Shown: piece after piece, positions 53,088 to 59,974 of the stretch
How positions within the stretch are numbered: position 1 is the stretch's first letter
Layout of the letters: the number at the start of each line of letters is the position of its first letter
Translations under genes and position numbers: made by a program
Notes under the pieces: generated by a model
Told to the model about the DNA's origin: nothing
What the model saw: the letters and a program-made list of their open reading frames with translations, nothing else
Database searches by the model: none
NCBI GenBank assembly: GCA_910586705.1
Contig: CAJUJK010000001.1
Coordinates: forward strand, 260,673 to 324,672
Length of the DNA stretch: 64,000 nucleotides
Origin: an uncultured Lachnospiraceae bacterium
GTDB taxonomy: Bacteria > Bacillota > Clostridia > Lachnospirales > Lachnospiraceae
Direction: 5' to 3'

Positions 53088-53184
53088 TTTATCTGTATAA
53101 TGTAATTGTGCAGAGGCATTTATTTCTTATTGCCGTAGCGCGTTTTTGAATGATAAAAATTTCAGAAAAAGGAAGTCAGCGCTT

Positions 53185-53856
53185 ATGTCGTTAATCTATA
53201 TTTTGGAAGATGATAAAAATATTCAGGAGATAGAAAGTTATGCCATAAAGGGAAACGGTTATGATGTGCGTGCGTTTGACGACGCGGAGGCTTTTGACAG
53301 GGGAATGCAGGAAATGAAGCCGGATTTATTGCTTCTCGATGTCATGCTGCCGGGGGAGGACGGGCTGTCCGTACTGAAAAGACTCCGTTCAGATAAAGAT
53401 ACGAAAGAACTGCCCGTCATACTTGTGACAGCGAAAGACTCAGAAATAGATACCGTCAGGGGGCTTGATCTGGGGGCGGATGACTACATCACAAAACCAT
53501 TTGGCGTGATGGAGCTTATGTCACGCATCAAGGCAATTATGCGACGTGTCAAACCAACGAGCGATGACGTGGTCTTAAAATACAAAAATATATATCTGGA
53601 TCAGGACAGACGGATCTGCCTTGTGGATGAGGAAAATGTGAAACTGACATTCAAAGAATATGAGCTGCTCCGGCTCTTTCTTTCCAATCTGGGTATTGTG
53701 CTGACAAGGGAAGCGATCATGGATACGGTATGGGGGATGGATTTTGCGGGGGAGAGCAGGACTGTTGACATGCATATCAAAACACTTCGCAGAAAGCTGA
53801 AAGAAGCGGGCAGCCTGATCATTACTGTGAGGAATGTGGGGTATAAACTGGAATGA
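53185..53856 (+). CDS. OmpR/PhoB-family response regulator
   Basis: 223 residues, ATG 53185 with AGGAAG upstream. Receiver domain with acidic EDD near the start, phospho-acceptor Asp in LLLLDVMLPGEDG, Thr in LVTAKDS and Lys in DDYITKPFG. C-terminal winged helix ends in SRTVDMHIKTLRRKLKE and VGYKLE. It is coupled to the histidine kinase by an ATGA overlap and follows the phosphate transporter, so it likely binds the repeats at 51222. Confidence 0.95.
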   Translation: MSLIYILEDDKNIQEIESYAIKGNGYDVRAFDDAEAFDRGMQEMKPDLLLLDVMLPGEDGLSVLKRLRSDKDTKELPVILVTAKDSEIDTVRGLDLGADDYITKPFGVMELMSRIKAIMRRVKPTSDDVVLKYKNIYLDQDRRICLVDEENVKLTFKEYELLRLFLSNLGIVLTREAIMDTVWGMDFAGESRTVDMHIKTLRRKLKEAGSLIITVRNVGYKLE

Positions 53857-55196
53857 GGAGGGAAATAAACAGACGGTTCACCGGCATTGCGCTTTTTTCC
53901 GTGGTGATCACCACGATCGTGATGACGGCGGTGTTTTATTCACAGTTAAAAAAACAGGTTTTTTCCGATCTGGCTGTCGTGGCGGATTTACTGATTGATG
54001 GAGAGCACTGTGAGCGAAAAATAGATTATTTAAGAATTACACTGATAGATGCGGACGGCAAGGTTTTGTTTGATTCTACGGTAGACGGGCAGTCGCTTGC
54101 CAACCATCTGGACAGGCCGGAAATTGCGGAGGCGGTTTCTTCCGGAACCGGTATGGGAATCAGGAAGTCGGATACCCTGTCGGAGAGTGTATTTTATTAC
54201 GCAAAAAAAATGGATAACGGGCGAATACTCAGAGTAGGAAAGGAGGCTCACAGCGTTACAGCCGTTCTTTTGTCTGCCCTACCGGTGGTGCTGACAACGG
54301 CGCTGCTCCTTGCGGGCATCTGTCTGATGGTATCGCACTATCTTACCTCTGCCATAGTGAAACCGATTGATGAAATGGCAGGGGATATGGAACATATTGA
54401 CGAGGAGAAAAGTTATCCGGAACTGATCCCGTTTACAAGAAAAATACGCTTACAACATGAGGAAATCCTGTCTGCCGCTAATATAAGGCAGGAATTTACC
54501 GCCAATGTAAGCCACGAATTAAAGACGCCTCTTGCGGCAATATCAGGTTATGCGGAACTGATGGAAACGGGACTGGTAGATGAAAAAGAGATGAAGCATT
54601 TTTCAGGGGAAATCCGTAAAAGTGCGGCAAGACTGCTTACCCTGATCAATGACATCCTTAAACTCTCGCAATTGGATGCAGGAAACGCAAAAGATATCCT
54701 TGATGTGGTGAATCTGGCGGAAATTACAAAAGAGAGTGTGGAAATGCTCTCTTTCGGGGCGGCGAAAAATGGCATTGATGTAGTGTATGAAGGAGATGAC
54801 AGGGCGGATGTCCATATCGGAAAGGAACTTGCCCAGGAGCTTGCCTACAATCTGATTGAAAACGCCATCCGGTATAACAAACCGAATGGCAGAGTAACTG
54901 CAAAAGTACAGAAAGAGGGATTGCAGATTATCTTTTCGGTAGAGGATACCGGTATCGGCATTCCGCCGGAACATCAGGAGAGAATTTTTGAGCGCTTTTA
55001 CCGGGTGGATAAAAGCAGGTCGAAGGAACTGGGAGGCACGGGTCTTGGGCTTGCGATTGTAAAGCATATCTGTAACATGACGGATGCGAAGATGAACTTG
55101 ATGAGCAAACCGGGGGTCGGAACGAAGATAGTTATTGTCTGGGGCGGGGCAATGCCTAAAAATGGGAGACAAAATCATGTGGGAAAACTTATATGA
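53853..55196 (+). CDS. PhoR-like sensor histidine kinase
   Basis: 447 residues, start overlapping the regulator stop. Two membrane helices (about 10-30 and 142-165) flank an extracytoplasmic sensor. HAMP-like segment, HisKA with the phospho-His in NVSHELKTPLAAISGY, then HATPase motifs N (NLIENAIRYN), G1 (DTGIGIP) and G2 (GGTGLGLAIVKHI). Senses an envelope or phosphate signal and phosphorylates the adjacent regulator. Confidence 0.95.
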   Translation: MRREINRRFTGIALFSVVITTIVMTAVFYSQLKKQVFSDLAVVADLLIDGEHCERKIDYLRITLIDADGKVLFDSTVDGQSLANHLDRPEIAEAVSSGTGMGIRKSDTLSESVFYYAKKMDNGRILRVGKEAHSVTAVLLSALPVVLTTALLLAGICLMVSHYLTSAIVKPIDEMAGDMEHIDEEKSYPELIPFTRKIRLQHEEILSAANIRQEFTANVSHELKTPLAAISGYAELMETGLVDEKEMKHFSGEIRKSAARLLTLINDILKLSQLDAGNAKDILDVVNLAEITKESVEMLSFGAAKNGIDVVYEGDDRADVHIGKELAQELAYNLIENAIRYNKPNGRVTAKVQKEGLQIIFSVEDTGIGIPPEHQERIFERFYRVDKSRSKELGGTGLGLAIVKHICNMTDAKMNLMSKPGVGTKIVIVWGGAMPKNGRQNHVGKLI

Positions 55197-55842
55197 AAAT
55201 TTGAAAAATGACTCAGAGATAAGAGAACTAATACGCAGGGGCAATGCGAACTTAGGTGTTTTGGGTTATACAGACCATTCAGAAGCCCACACAGCCCTTG
55301 TGGCGGAAAAGACAGCATGGATATTAAAGGAATTTGGGTATGATGAACATACACAGATGTTAGGGAAAGCTGCAGGGTTTATGCATGATATCGGAAATGC
55401 CATCAATCGTTCCCGCCACGCAGAATATGGCGGAATTCTGGCAAATGAAATCCTCAGAAGATATGAGTTGTCAGTGGAGGATAGAATTGAAATAGTAACC
55501 TGTATCAGTAATCATGATGAATCCACGGGCGGAACTGTCAGCGCAGTCTCAGCGGCGCTTATCATTGCGGATAAAACAGATGTGCGGAGGAACCGAGTCA
55601 GACTGCAGGATAAAGCCGCTTTTGATATCCATGACAGGGTGAACTATGCTGTTACGGAAGCCCGTCTGGAAATTGATAAGGAGAAAAAGGTGATTACGCT
55701 GCATTTACAGATAGACGAGGAAAACTGTTCTATGTATGAGTATTTTGATATCTTTTTAGGAAGAATGCAGATGTGCCGCCATGCCGGGGAATTTTTAGGC
55801 GTGCGGTTTAAGCTGATGGCAAACGGCAGCAAGGTCTTGTGA
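55177..55842 (+). CDS. HD-domain phosphohydrolase
   Basis: 221 residues; ATG 55177 has GGGAG eight bases upstream and overlaps the kinase 3' end by 20 bases. HD motifs: DHSEAHTALVAEK, GFMHDIGNAINRSRHAEYG and a third HDES in CISNHDESTGG. Members hydrolyse nucleotides or related phosphates. Co-transcribed with the two-component genes. Substrate unknown. Confidence 0.85.
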   Translation: MWENLYENLKNDSEIRELIRRGNANLGVLGYTDHSEAHTALVAEKTAWILKEFGYDEHTQMLGKAAGFMHDIGNAINRSRHAEYGGILANEILRRYELSVEDRIEIVTCISNHDESTGGTVSAVSAALIIADKTDVRRNRVRLQDKAAFDIHDRVNYAVTEARLEIDKEKKVITLHLQIDEENCSMYEYFDIFLGRMQMCRHAGEFLGVRFKLMANGSKVL

Positions 55843-55908
55843 AAACTGTGTCGAAATGGTAAAGGAGCTGTAAACAGTTCCTGCGGGAAAAGAACGGAGG
55901 TTGAAGGC

Positions 55909-56118
55909 ACGGAGATTGTCTTACAGGTATTCTTATTGGTCGTAGGGTTTACGATGCTTATCAAGGGTGCAGATTTCTTTGTGAATGGTTCGTCGGGAAT
56001 TGCCTCGAAGTTTAGGATTCCACAGCTTGTGGTGGGGCTTACCGCCGTTGCCATGGGAACAAGCGCCTCTGAGGCGGCGGTAAGCATCTCGGCGGCGCTT
56101 AAGGGGAAAGTGGTATAA
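55909..56118 (+). pseudogene. Truncated Ca/Na antiporter (CaxA/YrbG family)
   Basis: The first ~65 residues match the N-terminus of YrbG antiporters (LVVGFTMLIKGADFFV, LVVGLTAVAMGTSASEAA). The expected start codon is ACG (55909) instead of ATG, with GGAGG upstream. The conserved Pro of GTSAPEA is Ser, and the frame is lost after ALKG, with GITLIWG continuing in another frame. Confidence 0.7.
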
Positions 56119-56215
56119 CGCTGATTTGGGGGATGTAATCGCTGAACGATGCCGTTTTTTGCCGAGAGCAAAAAATGATGCATTTTTTAATTTAAAAAGA
56201 AAGGTATGGAAACAT

Positions 56216-56629
56216 ATGCAAAAGAAACTAATTCTGGTTACTTCGCCGCCGGCAAGCGGCAAAACATATATTTCAAAACTGCTGGCAAAGCGGCTGCAGC
56301 ATGTAGTGTATCTGGACAAGGATACCCTGATCACGCTGTCAAAGCATATATTTGCGGCGGCTGGGGAGCCGTTTGACCGAAGCAGCGATTTCTTTGAACA
56401 GTACATCAGGAATCCGGAATATGACTGTATTGTGGCGTTGGCACTGGAAGCTTTGGATTATGAAGATATTGTACTCATAAATGCTCCCTTTACCAGAGAA
56501 GTCAGGGATATGGAATGTAATTTTAATATTCCGTCTAATTTGGATGATCCGATTATAAAGAATGATAACCAGCATGAATCGGAGGTTTCCATGAAAGAAG
56601 TGCTGGACATTCTGGAAGACAATGTATGA
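56216..56629 (+). CDS. P-loop (AAA_33-type) kinase, internally shortened
   Basis: 137 residues from ATG 56216. Walker A SPPASGKTYISK at the N-terminus, then YLDKDTL and INAPFTREVRD. Relatives have a ~60-residue lid with Arg residues after REVRD before the NFNIPSNLDDP segment; here REVRDME is followed directly by CNFNIPSN, so an in-frame deletion is likely. ATP binding may persist but catalysis is doubtful. Confidence 0.6.
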   Translation: MQKKLILVTSPPASGKTYISKLLAKRLQHVVYLDKDTLITLSKHIFAAAGEPFDRSSDFFEQYIRNPEYDCIVALALEALDYEDIVLINAPFTREVRDMECNFNIPSNLDDPIIKNDNQHESEVSMKEVLDILEDNV

Positions 56630-56647
56630 TGGAGGGAGGTGTGCAAA

Positions 56648-56893
56648 ATGGTAATTGGCAGAGTTTCAGGCAGCATGGAGGCTTTGGCTGCGGCGGTTAA
56701 TCCTCATAAAGAAGCAGTGGAACTGGTGGAACAGCAGATGGATGAGATGGCAGATGATCTTGTCCGAGATACCTATGAAACAACAATAAAGCCGGATGAT
56801 TATGTATATCCGAGTGAGAACTATAATGATATTATGAAAGTCAGTGCTGGAGAACATTCTTCATCACCGAACAATAACCGCCAGCCTCAATAA
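56648..56893 (+). CDS. Small hypothetical protein, 81 residues
   Basis: ATG 56648 with GGAGGGAGG eight bases upstream. A helical acidic protein (VELVEQQMDEMADDLV) with an Asn/Ser/Pro-rich tail. No recognised family. Eighteen bases after the kinase fragment, so the two are probably co-transcribed. Confidence 0.55.
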   Translation: MVIGRVSGSMEALAAAVNPHKEAVELVEQQMDEMADDLVRDTYETTIKPDDYVYPSENYNDIMKVSAGEHSSSPNNNRQPQ

Positions 56894-56927
56894 AAGTCCG
56901 ATTGCAGAGGTACTTGGGAAATACCCT

Positions 56928-56955
56928 GCAATAATGGGGTATTTCTCTCAGTAGG
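56928..56955. terminator. Hairpin between converging genes
   Basis: GAAATACCC (56928-56936) pairs with GGGTATTTC (56947-56955). Confidence 0.6.
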
Positions 56956-56983
56956 AAACTTAAATCGGCGTTGACAATTTGGC

Positions 56984-57832
56984 TTACGGTTTTTCAGCTA
57001 TTGCAAATATACCAGCCCTTCTGAAACTGCCCATACCACTTGGCATTACATACTTGTCATAGTAATCGCAGATTTCAAGAAATTCCTTGTTGGTACTGAT
57101 TTCATTGATTTTTTTATGCACTTCTTCTTTGTTATTCTGCCGATAAAGATGCAGCAAATACAGGTGTGTTAGGCTGCCGATACTGTGACATTCCAGAACA
57201 TTCATTCCGTTTTTTTCCAAAATTTCCCTCAGCTCGTCAACATCATAGGCCTTTAATTCGGTAATTGAAGTCAGTTCATCAGCATCATCATAGTTTTCTT
57301 TGCTAAAATAGCCCGTTTCCATCATGTCTTTTACAGATGGATGGATACGGTTCAGTTTGGCAAGACAGTAGTTCAGCCATGTAGCCGTCATGCAGCTTTT
57401 GCTGGAAACGGAGAGCATAACCTTTTTACCAACACGGCATATTTCGGAAATCACATTTCCTGCCTTGCCGCCAGAGAAAGAAATTGATCCATCAAAACAT
57501 AGCACGAGGTCAAATGCATCGTCACCAAATACATCAAGGCAGGATGCATCATGTTTGATAAAACGAATATTGGCCAAGTCTGCCGCGTTCTCTTTTGCTG
57601 TTTTAATCATTTCATCAGACAAATCCAAATGTACTACATCAAATCCCATTCTGGCCAGAGGGATAGAATAAGCTCCTGTTGCTGCTCCTACATCCAGAAT
57701 TGTGTGAACCCCTGATAAATGACATTGAATCGCTTTAAACCTCAAAAGGCGGTTTATCATTTCGTCATCATAGTCGACTTCTTCTATCTGGGAAATTTCA
57801 TTCCAAAATTTCGCATGTTCGGTCAATGCCAT
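56984..57832 (-). CDS. Class I SAM-dependent methyltransferase
   Basis: 282 residues; ATG at 57832-57830 with AAAAGGAG upstream. SAM-binding motif I TILDVGAATGAYSIPLA, the acidic end of strand 2 in VVHLDLSDEMI, and motif IV-like FDLVLCFDGSISF. The C-terminal ~110 residues (ELKAYDVDELREILEKNGM) match small-molecule methyltransferases of the Methyltransf_11 kind. Substrate unknown. Monocistronic cargo. Confidence 0.88.
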   Translation of the reverse strand: MALTEHAKFWNEISQIEEVDYDDEMINRLLRFKAIQCHLSGVHTILDVGAATGAYSIPLARMGFDVVHLDLSDEMIKTAKENAADLANIRFIKHDASCLDVFGDDAFDLVLCFDGSISFSGGKAGNVISEICRVGKKVMLSVSSKSCMTATWLNYCLAKLNRIHPSVKDMMETGYFSKENYDDADELTSITELKAYDVDELREILEKNGMNVLECHSIGSLTHLYLLHLYRQNNKEEVHKKINEISTNKEFLEICDYYDKYVMPSGMGSFRRAGIFAIAEKP

Positions 57833-57855
57833 TTTGTTCACTCCTTTTTGGTTGG

Positions 57856-58130
57856 TCATTCGATAAATTTAAAGTTTATATATACATTTTTACCCAAATG
57901 GACATGATGCGTCAACGGAGGTTCAATCCATACATTATCTCCAAAAATGCAAGTTAATTTTTCAAAATATCGCTTCTCTTTTTTGTGTCAGTCGCTCTCG
58001 TTTGATTAAGGTCCTGACATAATCCTCTTGCATATATCTGTTGTTTCATATTTTCGCCTGTGTCAACCCACAGCAGTCCAGCAGCTCGGCGTTCCGCCAT
58101 TGTTAATTTGTTCTTGTCATTCGTAAACAT
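57856..58130 (-). pseudogene. Maltose/galactoside O-acetyltransferase relic
   Basis: Minus strand from ATG 58130 (GGAGA upstream): 58 residues of a maltose-acetyltransferase N-terminal domain (LTMAERRAAGLLWVDTGE, RATDTKKRSDILKN), then a stop. Another frame continues with FGDNVWIEPPLTHHVHLG and NVYINF, the start of the hexapeptide domain, and ends at 57856. The gene is frameshifted and truncated. Confidence 0.75.
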
Positions 58131-58255
58131 TTCTCCATTTTTTTTATTATACCATACTTCATTTTTTGGATAAATAATTTGTAAACTTGCTGAACGGAAA
58201 CAGCCTGCAGGGCAAGGTGTTCCCGGGCGGCAAGTCCACTAAGAGGCAGCCGGCG

Positions 58256-58316
58256 CAGGGGAAGCGTAGCGTCCCCTGTGATGATTGGAAGCAGCCGCAA
58301 GCGTGCAGGCAATCAT
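58256..58316. repeat. Twin hairpins near the right end of the element
   Basis: CAGGGGA (58256-58262) with TCCCCTG (58272-58278), and ATGATTG (58281-58287) with CAATCAT (58310-58316). They lie in a 375-base GC-richer stretch (58131-58505) with no convincing gene. Adjacent hairpins at an element end could be a transfer origin or part of the recombination site. Confidence 0.5.
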
Positions 58317-58486
58317 CCGCTTTCTGCAGGAAGCCCCGGCAACCCGACTTTTCACGCTTTCCGCAACAACTTCTTTCATGCCGGTTTGGGAAAATGCCTG
58401 TTTCAAAATACCCATCACATCATCGTCCGTCAGCACTTCCGGTCATTGAGGAAGAAGGACAGCTCCGACTTGTCTTTTGTTACTTT

Positions 58487-58500
58487 CCGCAAGTTACCGC
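58487..58500. repeat. Right terminal inverted repeat (attR half-site)
   Basis: CCGCAAGTTACCGC, the exact reverse complement of 46818-46831; TACCG then TGGGG and host sequence follow. Confidence 0.9.
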
Positions 58501-58505
58501 TACCG

Positions 58506-59087
58506 TGGGGAAATGAAGATACGCCGCGTATTCTGGAGACTTTAAAAAAGCATAATGTGAAAGTGACATTTTTTATGACGGGCGGCTGGGTGGAATCCTA
58601 TCCCGAGGATGTGAGGGCGATTTTGGCGGACGGCCACGATCTCGGCAACCACAGCGAGAACCACAAAAACATGTCCCAGCTTTCCGACGAACAGTGTCAG
58701 GAGGAGCTGATGAAAGTACATACCAAGGTGCAGGAGCTGACAGGTTATGAGATGTTCCTGTTCCGTCCGCCTTACGGGGATTATGACAATCACGTCATAA
58801 CGAACGCACAGAAGTGCGGATACTATCCGATTCAGTGGTCGATCGATTCTCTGGACTGGAAGGACTACGGCGTGGACGATATTGTCAAACGTGTGGTGGA
58901 GTCCGATAAGCTGAACAACGGTGCGATCATTCTCATGCACAACGGCGCGAAGTACACGGCAGACGCGCTGGATGCGGTAATTACAGGTCTGCAGGAGAAG
59001 GGATACGAGCTGGTGCCCATCTCCCAGTTGATTTACAAGGATAAGTACCATATGAAAGCCGACGGGACACAGGTGTCCGGGGAGTAG
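58506..59087 (+). pseudogene. Polysaccharide deacetylase, 3' fragment
   Basis: Continues the gene starting at 46391. From WGNEDTPRILE it encodes the NodB fold: TFFMTGGWVESYPE, the metal motif GHDLGNHSENHKNMS, LFRPPYGDYD, WSIDSLDWKDYG and the final MHNGAKYTADAL. All catalytic and zinc residues after the first Asp are present. Without the 5' half it has no start or anchor. Precise excision of the element would restore it. Confidence 0.9.
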
Positions 59088-59115
59088 GGAGCGGCTCTGG
59101 TATAATGATTTTCAA

Positions 59116-59157
59116 GAAAATCTGCATTGTTAAAATGCGGATTTTTTTGTATACTTA
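59116..59157 (+). terminator. Terminator, first copy of a 42-bp repeat
   Basis: AATCTGCAT pairs with ATGCGGATT (one G-U) followed by a T run. The same 42 bases recur at 59890-59931. Confidence 0.88.
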
Positions 59158-59203
59158 ATGCGAAACAAAATATTTTGATGAAGATTTCGAGGAGGTGTAG
59201 CTG

Positions 59204-59314
59204 ATGGACGAGGAAACTTTGGAGAGAGTCTATCAGGAAAATTTGGAAGAGAGAATCATTGCGTGCCTGTCTGAAATCAGGGATATCCCATTAGAGGCGG
59301 CGAAGACGGCGTGA
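59204..59314 (+). CDS. 36-residue hypothetical protein
   Basis: GAGGAGGTG precedes ATG 59204. The product is an acidic helix containing ENLEERIIACLSEIRDI. It resembles the N-terminus of longer Lachnospiraceae proteins of unknown function and may be a shortened version. 28 bases before dcd. Confidence 0.5.
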   Translation: MDEETLERVYQENLEERIIACLSEIRDIPLEAAKTA

Positions 59315-59342
59315 TGATAAAGATTTGCAGGGGGATGAACGG

Positions 59343-59891
59343 ATGATTTTATCAGACAGGGCAATTATGGCATTGCTGCAGAAGGGCACGTTATCCATAT
59401 CGCCGCTAAAGGAGCAGCAGATTCAGCCGGCGAGCGTGGATATCAGACTCGGCGATACGTTCAGCATTGTGGAGGACTCTTCCGCGCCGATCCTTACGTT
59501 ATCGCAGGAAATGGCTTACAAGGAAATCCGTGCGGAAAAATATCTGCTTATGCCGGGGCAGTTTGTGCTGGCGACTACCATGGAGTACATCAAACTGCCG
59601 GACGACTTGACGGCATTTGTGGAAGGACGCAGTTCACTCGGACGGATGGGGTTATTTATCCAGAACGCCGGATGGGTCGATCCGGGCTTTTCGGGCGAAA
59701 TCACGCTGGAACTGTTTAATGCGAACCGCTGTGCGATCGAACTGCGGGCGGGACGCAGAATCGGGCAACTGGTTTTTGCGCAGATGGATCAGACTGCTTT
59801 GCATCCGTACCGCGGCAAATATCAGGGGCAGCGGGGCGCCACAGGTTCCAGAGTTTATCTGGACGACGAATCCGAGACCTATTTCCCATGA
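59343..59891 (+). CDS. dcd: dCTP deaminase
   Basis: Deaminates dCTP to dUTP for thymidylate synthesis. 182 residues from ATG 59343 (AGGGGG upstream). Signature VEGRSSLGRMGLFIQNAG with the phosphate-binding Arg/Ser, and the catalytic Glu in FSGEITLELFN. The tail GQRGATGSRVYLDDE may close over the triphosphate. It may be bifunctional (dCTP deaminase/dUTPase), which sequence alone cannot show. Framed by two identical terminators. Confidence 0.93.
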   Translation: MILSDRAIMALLQKGTLSISPLKEQQIQPASVDIRLGDTFSIVEDSSAPILTLSQEMAYKEIRAEKYLLMPGQFVLATTMEYIKLPDDLTAFVEGRSSLGRMGLFIQNAGWVDPGFSGEITLELFNANRCAIELRAGRRIGQLVFAQMDQTALHPYRGKYQGQRGATGSRVYLDDESETYFP

Positions 59892-59931
59892 AAATCTGCA
59901 TTGTTAAAATGCGGATTTTTTTGTATACTTA
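59890..59931 (+). terminator. Terminator, second copy of the 42-bp repeat
   Basis: Identical to 59116-59157; overlaps the last bases of the dcd stop codon. Confidence 0.88.
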
Positions 59932-59974
59932 TTTCTAGTACAGAAACAGATGGACAGAAGAACGGAGGATGAGT

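Larger units (their letters stand above)
46816..58510. mobile_element. ~11.7-kb serine-recombinase element (composite), inserted in the deacetylase gene
   Basis: Left junction: host ...GCCTGGGG then CGGCGGTAACTTGCGG. Right junction: CCGCAAGTTACCGCTACCG then TGGGGAAATG host. The terminal 14-bp inverted repeat (46818-46831 and 58487-58500) is perfect, and TGGGG occurs at both edges. In large-serine-recombinase elements the two ends are half-sites of attP, which explains the inverted symmetry. Contents in order: recombinase relic, OmpR-regulator relic, nimA-like, MATE, gene relic, internal end copy, recombinase, small overlapping gene, Na/Pi symporter, two-component pair, HD hydrolase, antiporter relic, kinase fragment, small ORF, methyltransferase, acetyltransferase relic. 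It is more AT-rich than the host. No conjugation genes are seen. Confidence 0.85.

Noticed and set aside
58239..58436. Minus-strand ORF (LTDDDVMGILKQAFSQ) near the right end
   Set aside because: No convincing ribosome site and no recognised family, and the second half is low-complexity; possibly a relic but not callable.
46811..58510. Transposition by a DDE transposase with a 5-bp target duplication
   Set aside because: TGGGG at both ends and inverted repeats would fit, but no DDE transposase is encoded; a large serine recombinase with attP half-sites explains the same pattern.
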